From NCBI GenBank assembly GCA_964019165.1, contig OZ025273.1, positions 16,722,714 to 16,786,713 on the forward strand: DNA of 64,000 nucleotides, read 5' to 3'. A model generated the notes under the pieces. It was not told the origin of the DNA, did not search any database, and saw nothing but the letters and a program-made list of their open reading frames with translations. Position 1 is the first letter of the stretch, and each line of letters opens with the position of its first letter. The stretch comes from Mastigias papua. Its lineage: Eukaryota > Cnidaria > Scyphozoa > Rhizostomeae > Mastigiidae. The position numbers were made by a program, and so were the translations under genes. Below are positions 1 to 12,041 of the stretch, piece by piece.

Positions 1-18
1 GAAAGGTTTTCAGGAAAA

Positions 19-1713
19 GTGTATGAATTTCAAGCATTCTGGGATAGCTTTTCAAGTGCCATTCATTTTAACGAAAATCTTGCCGATGTTGACAAGCTAC
101 AATACCTGAAGGCGTTTCTCGATGAAAATACTAAACAAATATTGCGGGGCTTACCAACTACAGACGCAAACTATCAAATTGCAGTTGATTTGTTAAAACA
201 GAGATTTGCAAGGCCAGCAGTAATTCAGCATGCTCACATAAACCATTTGATTGGTCTATTGCCAGTCTATAATGAGGATACTTTCTCATGTCTGTGCAAT
301 TTTCGTGACCAAGTGGAGGCACATTTCAGAGGGCTCGAAGGCATGTCTGTTGACAAGGTTACCTATTCGGCCATAGTTGTTCCCCTTTTAATGGAAAAGC
401 TTCCAAAACAGATTCAGCTGACAATGGTAAGAGGGGCAGAGAAAACCATGTTAGAATGGACACTTGAGGAGTTCATCAATGTGCTAGACTCTGAGTTGGA
501 TGTACGGGAGTGTCATGCTTCTGTACTGAAATTAGGGATGCCCAGTACCAACCTACTGCAGAGGTGGCCTAGACAAGATATGTCAGCTTCAGGACCCAGT
601 ACAGCAAGTGCCTTGATGACCACTGGAAACCAACGGAAGTGTATTGTCTGCGGAAAAGAACATGCTCCAGAGGACTGTTCAGAAAGAGATCCGGAAGAGA
701 GGAAGAACATTCTGAAGAGGCAATTCCGTTGCTTTATATGTCTAAAAGGAAATCACAGGTCATTTGAGTTTAAGTCAAAGGTTAGGTGTAAGGGTTGTAA
801 GGGGAGGCATAATGTAGCCATTTGTACCAATAGATCCACCTCTGTAGTAACCCCTAACCCTAGTGCAGTTCCTGCTAGTGAGGACTTTAGGCAAGCGAAT
901 GCAGCGCTCAAGCTTAATCCTAATGCAGCAGCATATGTAGGAAGCGCATGTTCTGGAGGGAAGGTGGCCTTACAAAGAGCAGTTGCAAATGTGAACGGAA
1001 TGAAGGATGGTACAGTTGGAAAGCTAGGGTTGAGGCCAGTGAGGAGAGAAAATCTGTTTATAAAAGCATTTGGGAGTAATGAAGCAGAAAACAGGATGAG
1101 AGAAGTTGTAGAGTTTTATTTGGTTCCTGTAGTGGGAGGAAAGGGAGTGACAATCTCTTGTTTTGTAGTTGAAAGTATTGGTAGTATTTCAAATGTTCAT
1201 TTAGAAGAAGTAAAGCAAATCTACCCTCATTTAAATCTAGTCTGGTTTTCAGATGTTTGCAGAGATAAGGACGTACTTGATATACAGGTATTGATTGGAT
1301 CAGACTATCAATGGGAATTTTTAGAGGGAGAACAGATACAAGGGGGGCACCATGAGCCTGTAGCAATCAAGACGTCATTAGGATGGGTACTATCAGGACA
1401 ATTAAAAGGTGAGTCTTTTTCCTATCAAGATTCAGTAGTACCTTTTGTACAAGCTGATGATAGATCAGATAGCACCATTCTCCAACAGGTCAACAAACTG
1501 TGGGATCTGGATTCATTAGGAATTAGGCCAGAGAATGATGCATCTAACGAATCTTTTGTTGGTAAAATTCAATTCACAGGTAGTAGGTATTCTGTGAAGT
1601 TACCATGGAAGGCTGGTCATGGGCCCATACCCCAGAACTATTCAACATGTGTTTCCAGACTAAAGACTCAGCTTAGAAGACTCGAGGATGACCCAGATGT
1701 TCTGAAAGAGTAT
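19..1713 (+). pseudogene. BEL/Pao gag and protease region
   Basis: The reading frame is open to the MITE insertion. Residues about 1-170 match the gag-like domain of Pao elements (DUF1759 type). Residues about 205-270 carry Cys/His clusters of the nucleocapsid (CIVCGKEH, CFICLKGNH, CKGCKGRH). From about residue 310 comes the DUF1758-type aspartic protease. The element passes from VALQRAVANVNGMKDG straight to TVGKLGLRP, with no D(S/T)G triad. Family members have the catalytic Asp there, so I infer a small in-frame deletion that kills the protease. The conserved LIGSDYQWEF and SLGWVLSG blocks follow. The N-terminus is cut by the window edge. Confidence 0.85.
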
Positions 1714-2361
1714 AGCCTGGTATCCATATAGTCGTTGAGGGTCGTTGACGGTCTTTCCTAAAGCTTAAAGACTGTCAGCGACCCACAACGACTATATGGA
1801 AACAACCCAGTAGTCATTTTAATCACATTAACGACTGAGTCGTTGAGGGTCGCTGAGATAGAACTAACTTCTATCTCAGCGACCCGCAACGACTGACAAA
1901 ACCTGTCATCGACCCAAAAAAAGCTCAATATCACCCGTGATGGCGGACAAGCAACATCATACCAAGTTAGGGAACTTAAACATGTGTGATTTTATGCCCG
2001 AGATTCACGTATTATTACCTATATAGTGAATTAAGCAAACATTTTTTTCAATCCTGCAGACGTAGCAAAGAATTTTTCAGTCGTTGTGTTCTTATCTTTC
2101 TTGTCTGAATGAATTTAATGTCACAAATGAATAGACCAGCAACAAAAAGTCCTTGCCTGTTTCTGTCATGCTTGACAATTTTCTTTGTGGTGCCAGTTGC
2201 TTGAAAGGCCTAGAGCGCACTGCAACTCTGACATACTTTGAACGACCCACAACGACCCTCGACGACCCTCAAAGACTATATGGAAATGCACCTATGTCAG
2301 CGACCCACAATGACTGAAAAAGACTGTCAACGACCCTCAACGACTATATGGATACCAGGCT
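1714..2361. mobile_element. MITE inserted in BEL/Pao pol, 3-bp TSD TAT
   Basis: The ends are inverted repeats of about 35 bp (AGCCTGGTATCCATATAGTC at left, its complement at right). They are flanked by TAT at 1711-1713 and 2362-2364. Removing the insert and one TAT restores an open pol frame reading LKEYHKIINEQ. Inside are several more inverted copies of the CGACCC-CAACGACT motif, including hairpins at about 1731-1797 and 1838-1894. There is no coding capacity. A 3-bp TSD with long TIRs suggests a PIF/Harbinger-type non-autonomous element. Confidence 0.85.
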
Positions 2362-4107
2362 TATCACAAGATAATCAATGAACAAATTCAAGAGGTCATT
2401 GTATCAAAAGTTACAGGAATGCAATATGCACAAAAGATCTCCTACTTACCTCATTCTGCAGTGATAAGACAAGAAGCAGAAACTACAAAGGTAAGGAGTG
2501 TATATGATGCATCTTGCAAGGATAAAGTAACTAAAACCTCTTTGAATGATTGTTTACATGTGGGGCCACCATTGACACCTACCATTGTTAATATCCTTTT
2601 GAGGATTTCGTATATGGAAGGTTGCTCTGGTGGGAGATATTGCTTAAGCCTTTTAATGATAGAAGTAGACCCTGTAGATCGAGATGTCCTTAGATTTTTG
2701 TGGGTCAAAGATGTTAATGCTGAGGCATCTGAAGTCATTGTTCTTCGGTTCAATAGAGTAGTGTTTGGGGTGAATAGCTCACCATATTTACTCAATATGG
2801 TTATTCGACACCACATTGATTCATTTCAGGAATTAGACCCTCAGTTTGTATCTAAGTTGAAACAGTCATTCTATGTAGATGACCTAGTGACTGGTGCAAA
2901 TACTGAAAGAGAAGCTTTAAGCCTATATGAAAAATCCAAAGAAAGAATGGAAATTGGAGGGTTTCTATTGAGAAAATGGAAAACAAACAGTGAGATCTTG
3001 GCAGGAAAGATTTGTCTTACTGAGGAAGAGCAAATAAGTGACAGAGGAAGTCCAGTTAGAGAGGAGCAAACATATGCAAAAGAGACATTAGGCTCACATA
3101 AGGATGCAGAAAAGAGTAGTAAAGTTTTAGGAATAGCATGGGATAATAAGAATGATACCCTCACTAAGATAGGGAAAGGTATACAGGTCAATAAGCCTAC
3201 TAAGAGAATAATCTTGAGGTCCCTTGCCACTTTATTTGACCCCTTAGGTCTAATATCACCCATTGGAGTCCAAGCTAGAGTGTTATTTCAGAATCATTGT
3301 GTAGGAAAAGTTGATTGGGATGACCCAATTCCTAGAGAAAAGGAGGAAGAATGGAATGAATGGATAAATGGTTTAGATCAAGTGAAATCAATTTCAATCC
3401 CAAGAAGTGTCTTCAGTGAATGTGAAGGAGAAGGTTCCCATTATGACTTATCCACCATTTTGACTGAAGTGGAAGGCACAATTAACTGGAGACCTCTTAC
3501 ATATCATGGCGAGGAATTAGAGGAACAGGTATTAACACCATCACATTTGATTACAGGCCAAAGAATTTCTCCGCTTTCTGAGAATGTTACTTTTCCTCTA
3601 AAGTCTGATGATATTGTGACTAATAGTGATGTGTCTACACGATTTGTTTATTTGATGATGAAATTGGATCATTTTTGGGCTAGATGGCATAAGGAATATC
3701 TTTTAGGCCTTAGAGAGACTCACAGGTTACAGAGGTTCTTACCCAGTCACATTACAGAAGGTGACACTGTATTGGTACAGGAAGAGAGAACCAAACGTAA
3801 CAGATGGAAATTGGGAAATGTAGAAGAACTAATCAGAGGAAAAGATCAGGTTATTCGAGGTGCAAAGGTAAGAAGGTTGGTTAAAGGTAAGCCAGAAATA
3901 TTATGTAGACCTCTGCAAAAACTTTTCCAAGTAGAGAGTTCCCAAAGAAAAGATAGTGTGGAAAGCATGATCAGAAAGGAAGGTAAGAATGCAAAGGAGG
4001 ATGTGAACAAAGAGAGGAATGAAGGACTGGGAATGAAGGACGAGAGACCGCGCAGAGCAGCCGCAGAAAACACGCGCGTTAAGTCCCGACTACTGCTTGA
4101 GGCTTGA
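2362..4107 (+). pseudogene. BEL/Pao pol remnant: RT, A17 region, integrase tail/DUF5641
   Basis: The frame continues from the split pol. The RT fingers (VYDASCKD, LNDCLHVGPPL) and palm motif C (FYVDDLVTGA) are present. The block that should read GDIxKAF with the first catalytic Asp appears only in another frame, followed by a stop (about 2635-2660). In frame it reads RYCLSLLMIEV, so motif A is lost by compensating frameshifts. The A17-type section (TLFDPLGLISPI) follows. The protein then jumps at about 3440 from SECEGEGSHYD to LSTILTEVEGTINWRPLTY, the very end of integrase, so RNase H and the integrase core are deleted in frame. DUF5641 closes the ORF. Confidence 0.85.
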
Positions 4108-4125
4108 CAGCTCAAGGAGGGGGGA

Positions 4126-4390
4126 TGTCAGGAACTTCGCAGGCGCACACTTATTTATTCACGCTTATCCATAATTATGCAACTATTTACTTTTTTGGAG
4201 TGACAATAGTGTAGTACACGCGAGGACAAAGTTCACTGATTTGAATAGTATGATTTAGTATTCCATGAGAGTAACTGAGTAAAGACACGAAATTTGAAGT
4301 TCTTTCTTTGTTGTGTATTCTGACCGATTCAAGCCTAAGAACTAGCGAAACTGATGTCACTGAGGTGATATTCCCGAAATACCCTCTACA
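4126..4390 (+). repeat. BEL/Pao 3' LTR
   Basis: It begins TGTCAGGAACTTCGC directly after the purine tract AAGGAGGGGGGA and ends CCTCTACA, giving TGT...ACA ends and about 265 bp. The right boundary is inferred from the terminal dinucleotide, since the partner LTR is outside the window. Confidence 0.65.
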
Positions 4391-4506
4391 CTAAATACAA
4401 AAGTACCTCTGAAGCTAGAATTTGCAAAAAACTGATTCTTCAATCTTGCAATGCTGTTTCCTTGAGGAGAGTGTCACTATTTCCAAGACTTCAACAATGC
4501 TGCTTA

Positions 4507-5242
4507 GGCTGTGTGCACACTGCGAGCGAAATGCGAGGCGAAGCAAAGTGAAGCAAATGAGCAGAAGCAAACTGAAGCGAACGGAACATCATTCAGAGAG
4601 CGAAAAAGCCGTGAATCATCTGACCTTGATGTAGTTTGAACTTTATCACAGCAAGTGTGTACTTAACATGAAAAAGAATGTTTTTATCCATAAAGAGAAT
4701 AGTTCTTAACTATTCTTTACTTTTGAAAATAAAACGATTTTGGGTTTCACAAACGTATTAAAAGACAGACCAGATTTTGGCAAATATAATCTGTTAATGT
4801 CACAGTTGTTGAATGAGTTGGTAAAAGTAAAGGACAATGTCTGTGGACCGAGTTCATCTTCTTCGGATTTACTATTGGGATACAGCAAACTTGATGTCAC
4901 TATGCGAACCAAGGTACTAAATCTCCAAACCTGGTACCAGCAGAAAAAGACTTATACTTGCATTCGAGTTAAACTTCCATATACTCCATTCCATAAGTAG
5001 ACGATTTCAATAAGCTATTGCTCATAATACACATGGTGTTTACTCATTTTATCAAATAAACCAGATCCAATGATGCTCTTCGCTTCATTTTGCAGCGACC
5101 ATATACATGCAAAGTAGTATTCTCGCTCTGTTTCACTTTCGCTCTGCCTCAGTGTGAACAGACGTATTGTTTTCAATACAAACTATCTGTATGCTAAGTC
5201 GCTCGTTCGCTTCACTTTGCTTTGCTCAGTGTACACGCAGCC
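4507..5242. mobile_element. Harbinger-type MITE, TSD TTA
   Basis: The termini GGCTGTGTGCACACTG and CAGTGTACACGCAGCC are imperfect inverted repeats, flanked by TTA at 4504-4506 and 5243-5245. Subterminal regions are rich in inverted copies of GCGAAGCAAAGTGAAGC-like motifs. Small ORFs inside (for example 4740-5000) match nothing I recognise. The 3-bp TTA TSD and the GGC-start terminus fit PIF/Harbinger. Confidence 0.8.
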
Positions 5243-5502
5243 TTAGAATCAGAGGATCCAGGAAACACTGACAGCCATGCTTCACAGATTGTTACAGAGG
5301 TTGCAAGGAGGTACTTGACAATGTGTTTTTCAGACATATGCCCATGTGTTCAACAGGGAAGTGTTCAACCATGGAAGAGCATCATTTAGACATAAAATCA
5401 CAACAACAGTTCTATTTAACAATCAGTAATCAACAATACTCTAATTGCTGCTTTTAAGGAACATCACTTTTAAGGAGCCTCATTCGCACTCTAGTGTTTT
5501 CA

Positions 5503-5730
5503 TTATCCTACCTCTATGGTAGCCATCAACTTCTTCTCTGCAGAGGAGAATGCCTTGGAGGAAAGCGATACAACTTTTTCATCTCCTTGTTCAGAGGACT
5601 GTGCTAAAACTGCACCTAAAACCAAATTACTTGCATCAGTATATGGAATATATTCACACTTGGAGTCAGGAAAAGCCAGAACTGGACTTGACATTAGCTG
5701 TTCTTTACAGGGGACGTTCGGGAACAAACT
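5503..5730 (-). pseudogene. Ty3/Gypsy RNase H fragment
   Basis: The minus strand encodes LMSSPVLAFPDSKCEYIPYT followed by DASNLVLGAVLAQ and SSKAFSSAEKKL. This is the RT/RNase H junction and start of RNase H (catalytic D in TDAS) of Gypsy elements. Only about 75 residues survive, and no LTRs or other domains are adjacent. It reads as an old truncated copy. Confidence 0.8.
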
Positions 5731-6600
5731 AAAATTTGATATGTTGTAGAGAATGTAGCAAAACCCCATGATCTGAGGTGCTTTTGCTCCTACTTGCATA
5801 CTTCCGCTGATATTCTCAGTAGTTTCTCGTCAAAAGTCACCTCGAACTAGGCTGCCATTCTCACCGTTTCGCAAGACAGAAGGTGGTGTTGCATTGACAT
5901 CATCACGTGCAGAAAGACACTCAATCACTATCTTTGACTACAGAAGTTGGGAATATTATACCCATTTCTGTGACCTAAAAGCGGGCCAGTGGTATTGCAA
6001 AGGCACAAATACATCAAAACAGAGCTGCAACTATATCTTTTATTATTCTGGACGTTGCCTATGCTTCTAGTAGTGACTTTCAGACAGTCAAGACATTCCA
6101 GCTGAGAACCTATGCAGCATCCACTTTTTAAAATAATTGACATGCTCATAGAGGTCGTTAATTTCTCTGACTAATTGTGTTTGCACATATTCCGACAACA
6201 TAAAAATTTGTCAGTCCAGTACTAAATCGCTCTGAAGACTTTCTTACCAAGAAGTTTCAACACATCCTTTCACAAGTTTCCACAGTTTATTCAGGGAGTG
6301 GATCAGGGGAGGGACCAGGGTGAGTTCCATAAGGTCTAGAACTCAGTCAGCGCGTAACATCCAAAAATACATTTCTTGACACTTCAAAGACCTCCAAGGT
6401 GGCTTGTATCTCCTAGCAAGCAACCTAAATAAATGAATACATCCTCACTCAAGGCTTTATATCAAGTTCCAGTAAGTGCTAATAGCCTCTAGAACTAATG
6501 AGTTCAAGGACCTTCTGTGGCCATTGATATTTCTCTTTATCAGTTCCAGGTGTGCTTTTTTGTGTCTGGAAGAGAGACGTATTTATAATAGTAGTGCTTA
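5731..6600. other. Unassigned AT-rich stretch
   Basis: Only short ORFs with no motif I recognise. It may contain further decayed Gypsy sequence, but I cannot support that. The 260 bp to the left (5243-5502) are likewise unassigned. Confidence 0.4.
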
Positions 6601-6772
6601 GAACTGGCACCTATAGGCCACAGAACTGACACCCATGGGCCACAGAACTGACACCTAGAGGCTGCTCAACTGACACCTATGGGCCACAGAATACTGGATT
6701 CTTTTGTTCTCAGTGTTTGGAACTGAGACCTATCAGATTAAGCCAATGTTATGAACTGGGACCTATGTACTT
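6601..6772. repeat. Degenerate 22-bp tandem repeat
   Basis: About four head-to-tail units of CAGAACTGACACCTATGGGC lie at 6601-6688. More diverged relatives (GGAACTGAGACCTATC, GAACTGGGACCTATG) continue to about 6772. No coding role is seen. Confidence 0.7.
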
Positions 6773-6829
6773 GTTTGAAAGAGAGGTAAACACGCCGGCT
6801 GCACTTTCACATGTTTTGTTACCGTCCAA

Positions 6830-7120
6830 ATGGACACCAAGGATGGGAACTTGAGTGATCTTGCTACATTTCAAGAAGCATCACGTAGATTTACTAGCAT
6901 GAAAGAGTCCATGAAAGTGAAATACTCAATGCTTTTTGAAAGACACATACCTTGTAACATGACTCTTTGTCTTGACAAAGTAGGCTCAGTGCTGCTACCA
7001 AGTGACCTTACAGATGAGGGTTTTAATGCCTACTGGTTAGTGTACATATTATTTACAAATCATTTTGAGATAATATCTATAGCTTTGTTCCACTGGATGT
7101 TTTCTCAAAGAAATCTGTAA
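6830..7120 (+). CDS. Hypothetical 96-residue ORF, possible exon
   Basis: It starts MDTKDGNLSDLATFQEASRR and is moderately charged before a hydrophobic tail. The sequence CTACTGGTTAGT at about 7030-7041 could be a splice donor, so the hydrophobic C-terminus may be intron read-through. No family recognised. It lies just outside Harbinger A, so it could be a host exon or an element remnant. Confidence 0.2.
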   Translation: MDTKDGNLSDLATFQEASRRFTSMKESMKVKYSMLFERHIPCNMTLCLDKVGSVLLPSDLTDEGFNAYWLVYILFTNHFEIISIALFHWMFSQRNL

Positions 7121-7568
7121 ATGGTATTCTAGTGACCTTGTGGTGCTGTTTTTGACAACTGGTATTTTGGATTTTCTATTTGTTAGAATGCACTACTGAT
7201 ATCCAAAGACCTTTGACTTCATCTATTGTTATGAAAAACTGAAATGAATACAATAGTTCCCAAGCTGCATCATGTTTCTGCGAGGCTTAACATATTACAT
7301 TTCCTTCTTCACATTAGAGCTCCTTATGATGAACTCTGAGATACTTTTCCTCCTCAGACATTCTTATACACCCTCCATCATTGAGCCAAATTAGCACCAT
7401 TTCGGATTGCTGGTCTACAAGAATATAGTGGTTCAACCCTTAAGCTGAAGTCACACTTGATGCGTCACGGTGCAGCACGTCGCGTCACTGTGCGTCAAAA
7501 ACTCATGAGGTGTGTTCACATATAGTGCGTTAGTGCGTCATCAAGCGTTTTATGAACACAAATGTAAG

Positions 7569-8882
7569 ATGCCGTCTAATCGAAATGACATACTTGTTGT
7601 GTTGGCTTTACAAAACCAGTTACTTGCTGTTGTTTTACTTAAGAAGAAACAAAGCAAACATTGTGTTTGGGTTCGACAATTGTGGGAGGCTCATGAGCGG
7701 CAGGGACATTACTCTAAGTTAATAACAGAGATGAGACTGCAGGACCACACCATGCATTTTACTTATTTTCAAATGCTACCTTCGGTATTTGACGACCTGC
7801 TCAACATGGTAGGACCATCGTTGACAAAACAGAGATCTCATTTTTGTGAGCCTTTGCCACCAGCTATGCGGCTTGCTGTCGATTTACGCTACCTTGCTAC
7901 TGGCGAATCACAAGCATCACTTTCCTTCAATGTCAGAATCAGAAGATCGGCTGTATGTCAGATACTCAACGAAGTACCAGAGAAAATTTGGGGTGCTGTT
8001 AGTCCAATTTCAGTTGCTTTTCCAGGCTCACCTGAGGAATGGAAAAGGATTTCAGAAGATTTCTGGAATCTCTGGGGCTTTCCATTATGCCTGGGGGCGA
8101 TTGATGGCAAACATTGTATAATAAATTGCCCTCCAAATTCAGGAAGCACCTTCTATAAGTACAAAGGTACTTTCAGCCTTGTTCTCATGGCTGTAGCTGA
8201 TGGAAGCTATATTTTCACATATGTAGATGTTGGAGACTATGGAAGGCAGAGTGACTTAAGCGTATTTAGTAACACAAAATTCGGTGAAATGTTAAGTAAG
8301 GGAAATCTAAACCTTCCTCACGACGAATGTTTGCCAAATATGCTAACTAAGGCTAGGCACTGTTTCATAGGTGACGAAGCTTTTCCTCTAAAGGATACTT
8401 TGCAAAGACCATACCCTGGAAAGAATCTCCCTGATAAGTTGCGCATTTACAACTACCGTTTGTCTAGAACAAGAAGGGTAGTGGAAAACGTCTTTGGCAT
8501 TTTATCAAGCAGATGGAGGTTTCTCAGGTCTCCAATACAAACACATCCAGAAAAAGCAGCAAAGAGTGTTCTTGCTGCAATACTGCTCCATAATTGGCTG
8601 AAAAAGCACAATGATTGCCAAAAATCGTATGGTCGCCTTTATTGCCCACCTGGATATGTAGATTATGAAGATTGTCATGGCATTGTGCACAAGGGCGTAT
8701 GGAGATCAGACCTATCTGAAACTGGACTATTAGTAGAACTCAATCAAGTTGGAACAAACAATTATACAAAGGTTGCAGATAAATTTCGAGCATTGATGGC
8801 AGATGTTTTTGTATCTCCAGAAGGTGAAATGCCTTGGCAATATGACTATGTAAGAAGAACTTCCTATGAGCCTGTTAAGTGA
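7569..8882 (+). CDS. PIF/Harbinger (HARBI1-like) transposase, DDE_Tnp_4
   Basis: This nuclease cuts and joins the element ends. I chose the ATG at 7569 (MPSNRND); the frame stays open upstream to 7512. A helical N-terminal part (about 1-150, RLAVDLRYLATGES block) precedes the catalytic core. Visible acidic residues are in GAIDGKH, YGRQSDLSVF, FIGDEAFPL and VVENVFGIL. The core ends with the family's LLHNWL block. Length of about 437 residues is normal and no stop or frameshift interrupts it. It converges on the MADF gene, with about 290 bp between them. Confidence 0.9.
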   Translation: MPSNRNDILVVLALQNQLLAVVLLKKKQSKHCVWVRQLWEAHERQGHYSKLITEMRLQDHTMHFTYFQMLPSVFDDLLNMVGPSLTKQRSHFCEPLPPAMRLAVDLRYLATGESQASLSFNVRIRRSAVCQILNEVPEKIWGAVSPISVAFPGSPEEWKRISEDFWNLWGFPLCLGAIDGKHCIINCPPNSGSTFYKYKGTFSLVLMAVADGSYIFTYVDVGDYGRQSDLSVFSNTKFGEMLSKGNLNLPHDECLPNMLTKARHCFIGDEAFPLKDTLQRPYPGKNLPDKLRIYNYRLSRTRRVVENVFGILSSRWRFLRSPIQTHPEKAAKSVLAAILLHNWLKKHNDCQKSYGRLYCPPGYVDYEDCHGIVHKGVWRSDLSETGLLVELNQVGTNNYTKVADKFRALMADVFVSPEGEMPWQYDYVRRTSYEPVK

Positions 8883-9172
8883 CCTTTAGAAAATAACCGT
8901 AAGCAAGACATTAAGATAAACATTATGGCTTCATGGATAGATGCATTTAGATCTATACTGATTGAACGTTCTACATCCTTTTATGAACTGTAGATTTCTA
9001 GGTTTTTGTAACTTTTCATGTCTTTTTAGCTATTAATTATTCAAATGATATCTCCTGCATTAAAACATTAAAATTGTATACCCCCTCCCAATATTTTAAT
9101 AGATAGGAATTTCCATCAAGAAGAAACTAAGAAAATGACATAATCTGCAAAAATTTGATATGGAATGCTTTA

Positions 9173-12041
9173 TTAATTCATTTGGCCTTGTTGCCAAGTT
9201 ACTTCGTGCAACACCTGCTGTATTTTAAGCTTTGCCAGGCTTTTTTGATAAGCATTTAAGTTTTTCAGTTGTTTACCAACACTCTGTCCAAATAGGTCAT
9301 CTTCATCCAGTTCATCATTCTGGCTTGCAGAAGATATAAATTCATTTGTGTTCTTCAACACCCTCATCAAAAATTCATTGCTGTCTGAATCAGTTTTGGG
9401 GCGTTTTGCTTTTCTTGGTCCAGACGAAGAAGGCGTCTTTTCAAAAGCTGAAAGTGCTTGTGCTCGTTCTGACATTGACGAGCTTGGGGAACTGACTGCA
9501 AAATCAAAGGAGCATTGCTTGCTTGTCTCAATTGACCCACTTAGATAAGAGGGCATGTCAGTTGGATCAACAGTGTCAAACCCAATTATTTGAAATGAAT
9601 CAACGGCTTCATTTTGGCTCTCATCAGCAACTGTATGGAAGTTTCCTTTTGTCTGCCTGTGTTTGACGAAAGGAGACAAGAACTGCAGCTGCTTGTAATA
9701 GGGCCAAGATGGCTCAATAGACACACCCCCTGCACGTCCAGACGGCTTGTACTCCTTTTTCATTTTCATGAAATGGTCTCTTAAACTCTTAAACCCTTTC
9801 TTCACTACATTGATATCTGCAAAAGACAACCAACTACAAATTATGAAATGCCTTCCCTAAGTGTGGAAAGAGATTAATTGACAAAGGAATCCTAAAAGAA
9901 GGTTTTAATGCTTAAGGACCTGAGTAATCAATTTCTAGATTTTTTTGCTGTTCATTGATGTTTTCATTGACGCTATGCTGATGACACAGTATTATTGGCT
10001 GAAAATGAGAAGGACTTACAGGAAATAGCTGAGAAGGTTACAGTTGAGAGCAAAATATTTGGTCTGCTAATTAATGTAAAAAAGACAAAGACAATGGTAT
10101 TCACAAAGAGCTTAGATATCCCTAAAATCTCAATTACCATCGATGGGAAAATAATCGAACAAGTGTCCTCCTTTACATACTTAGGTGCTCTAGTTACTGA
10201 AGACGATAGATGTGAGAGGGAACTAGTTAGAAGAATTGCTATTGCCAGAAGAAACTTTGCCAGCAAGTATAATATGCTCAAAGATCATGATCTTTCCCTA
10301 AAAATGAAGCTCCGACTTACCCAGTGTTATATCAGGTCGACCCTACTTTACGGGTGTGAGACCTGGTCTCTGACTCCTACTTTAGAGAGGAAACGTCGGT
10401 CGTTTGAAATGTGGACGTACAGAAGGCTAGGAAGAATATCGTGGAAAGAAAAGAAAACAAATAAGGCAGTTCTAAATATGTTTGGCCTGACATCGACTAG
10501 TCTGATGTCAACTGTTCGAAAAAGAATTACTAGATATTATGGACACATCAGACGTCATAGCAGCATACAAAAGTCATTAGTAGAGGGAATGGTTGAAGGG
10601 ACAAGAGGTCGCGGAAGGAAAAGAACCAACTGGGTAGATAATGTCTCTAGATATGCTGGGATGGGCATCAATGATTGTGCAAGGAAGGCGATGGACAGGA
10701 AGGGGTGGCGAATCGTAGTTTCCAACGTCGTGGCCGACACGGAACAGCGGTAAGGTAAGGATGTTTTCGAAACTACCCATATATATGTTTTTTTAAGGTA
10801 TCACTTCATAAGGAACCTATATGTAGAACGCCAAAATTTGATTACTGGAGGTCCAAAACTAAAGAACTTTGGAACTAGGCCTTGAGCTTGGTTCCTTACA
10901 AAAAAGCGTGTACATAAACTATTTATGTGTTTAAAATCTGTTAATAGGGTAAATGGAGACTCTATGTAGATCACCCATAGACAGTAATTCACATCAACAT
11001 TGGATAATATTTTGGGGGAAAACCCCTTCTGTGTGCAGTTTAGTGTTCGGTACTATTATTATGCCTATCATATTTTTCATGAAAAGCTTGTAATTCGCTA
11101 TTAGCATGATGGGAAAATTGGTCATGCAAAATCAGTAGTAAATATGTGCTAACTGTGATATACAGTTGGAATTCCATTAGTTCTCGGATGTAGAGTCATG
11201 AGTATAAAAGTGTGCATGACTTTTCTAATATTCAAGATTAATATCGGTTTCCTGTTCAAGGATTCAATAGAAAAAAGAGTAGCTGTTGCCTTTCGTTTAC
11301 GTATAATATGTGTCAGGTCCGTTGTGGTTTTACAAGCAGTTGAAGATACTATTTCTGAAACGGTTTTCCAGAATTTTCTTATGCTTCAACAAGCGTACAA
11401 GTAAATCTCAAGACCTATAAGAAATGCTGTTTTAGGACTATTGCTTGTACTTAGCTTTGAAGCTAGCCAGCCTGCTATTTATTATTAAAATATTTACAGT
11501 AAAGTGTTGATCTCATCTTCTGTACTGTTGTATAAGTATTGAAAAGGAAAAAATATGAACAGCTTCATAATTTCTCACCAAGTATAAGCGGCTAAACCTC
11601 ATACTGTACTTAGTAAGTTTCAGAAGAAAGTTTGAAGTCTGTGAATGCATCCACTTTGTGAATGAGATCTTTCAAAGGTAACTAATGATTTATTTCCTAC
11701 ATATATAAATGACAAGCATCTATAGCGGGTGCAGTTAAAGGTAATTCAATAGTAGCTTCAATTTCTTGCTATCTCAAGCTTTCAATTGATGTACCCCCAG
11801 AAGACCTTGGCATAATGTGGCAGTTTCCATATGAAACATATATAGTACCCTTACCATTTGCATGTAATTCATTGTCATCATACTCTTTTCCGTTTAATTT
11901 GATAGAGATCAACTTCCAAGCATTTTCCCATATGAGATCGTCCTTGTATTCCTTCATAGTAGTATCATACAGACAAGGAAACCTCATCACGGCTTCAATG
12001 TGGTTTTCTTTCGTGAAGTTCATTGCAGCCATTTTGTCCAT
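9173..12041 (-). CDS. MADF-domain DNA-binding protein of Harbinger A (two exons)
   Basis: Exon 1 is 12041-11855 and exon 2 is 9816-9173 on the minus strand. The donor reads AAATG|GTAAGG and the acceptor TTTTGCAG|ATATC, joined in phase 1, giving about 276 residues. The join completes a MADF domain: HIEAVMRFPCLYD and WENAWKLI from exon 1, then GFKSLRDHFMKMKKEYK and PYYKQLQFL from exon 2. The C-terminal half is Ser-rich and charged. In Harbinger elements such a protein helps the transposase bind the ends and enter the nucleus. The intron (9817-11854) holds a LINE scrap. Confidence 0.85.
9965..10753 (+). pseudogene. Non-LTR retrotransposon 3' fragment (RT palm to C-terminus)
   Basis: The copy begins abruptly at RT motif C (RYADDTVLLAENE) and stays open for about 255 residues: INVKKTKTM, TYLGALVTEDDRCE, RSTLLYGCETWSL and GHIRR. 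This is the tail typical of endonuclease/RT LINEs of RTE-like type; the clade is uncertain. The end carries GGTAAGGTAAGG, a short tandem tail. 5' truncation is the usual LINE insertion outcome. It sits in the MADF intron on the opposite strand. Confidence 0.8.
10754..11768. other. Rest of the MADF intron, no recognised feature
   Basis: AT-rich sequence with only short random ORFs; nothing supported. Confidence 0.5.

Larger units (their letters stand above)
1..4390 (+). mobile_element. BEL/Pao LTR retrotransposon, 5'-truncated by the window and internally defective
   Basis: One plus-strand element runs from the window edge through gag, protease, reverse transcriptase, the A17 region and the C-terminal integrase/DUF5641 part. 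A purine-rich tract (4114-4125) and a 3' LTR follow. A 648-bp MITE (1714-2361) splits it. The frame is unchanged across MITE plus target duplication, 651 bp in all. Three more lesions are visible: the protease active-site segment is missing, RT motif A is out of frame, and RNase H with most of integrase is deleted. The copy must be non-autonomous. The 5' LTR lies outside the window. Confidence 0.9.
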
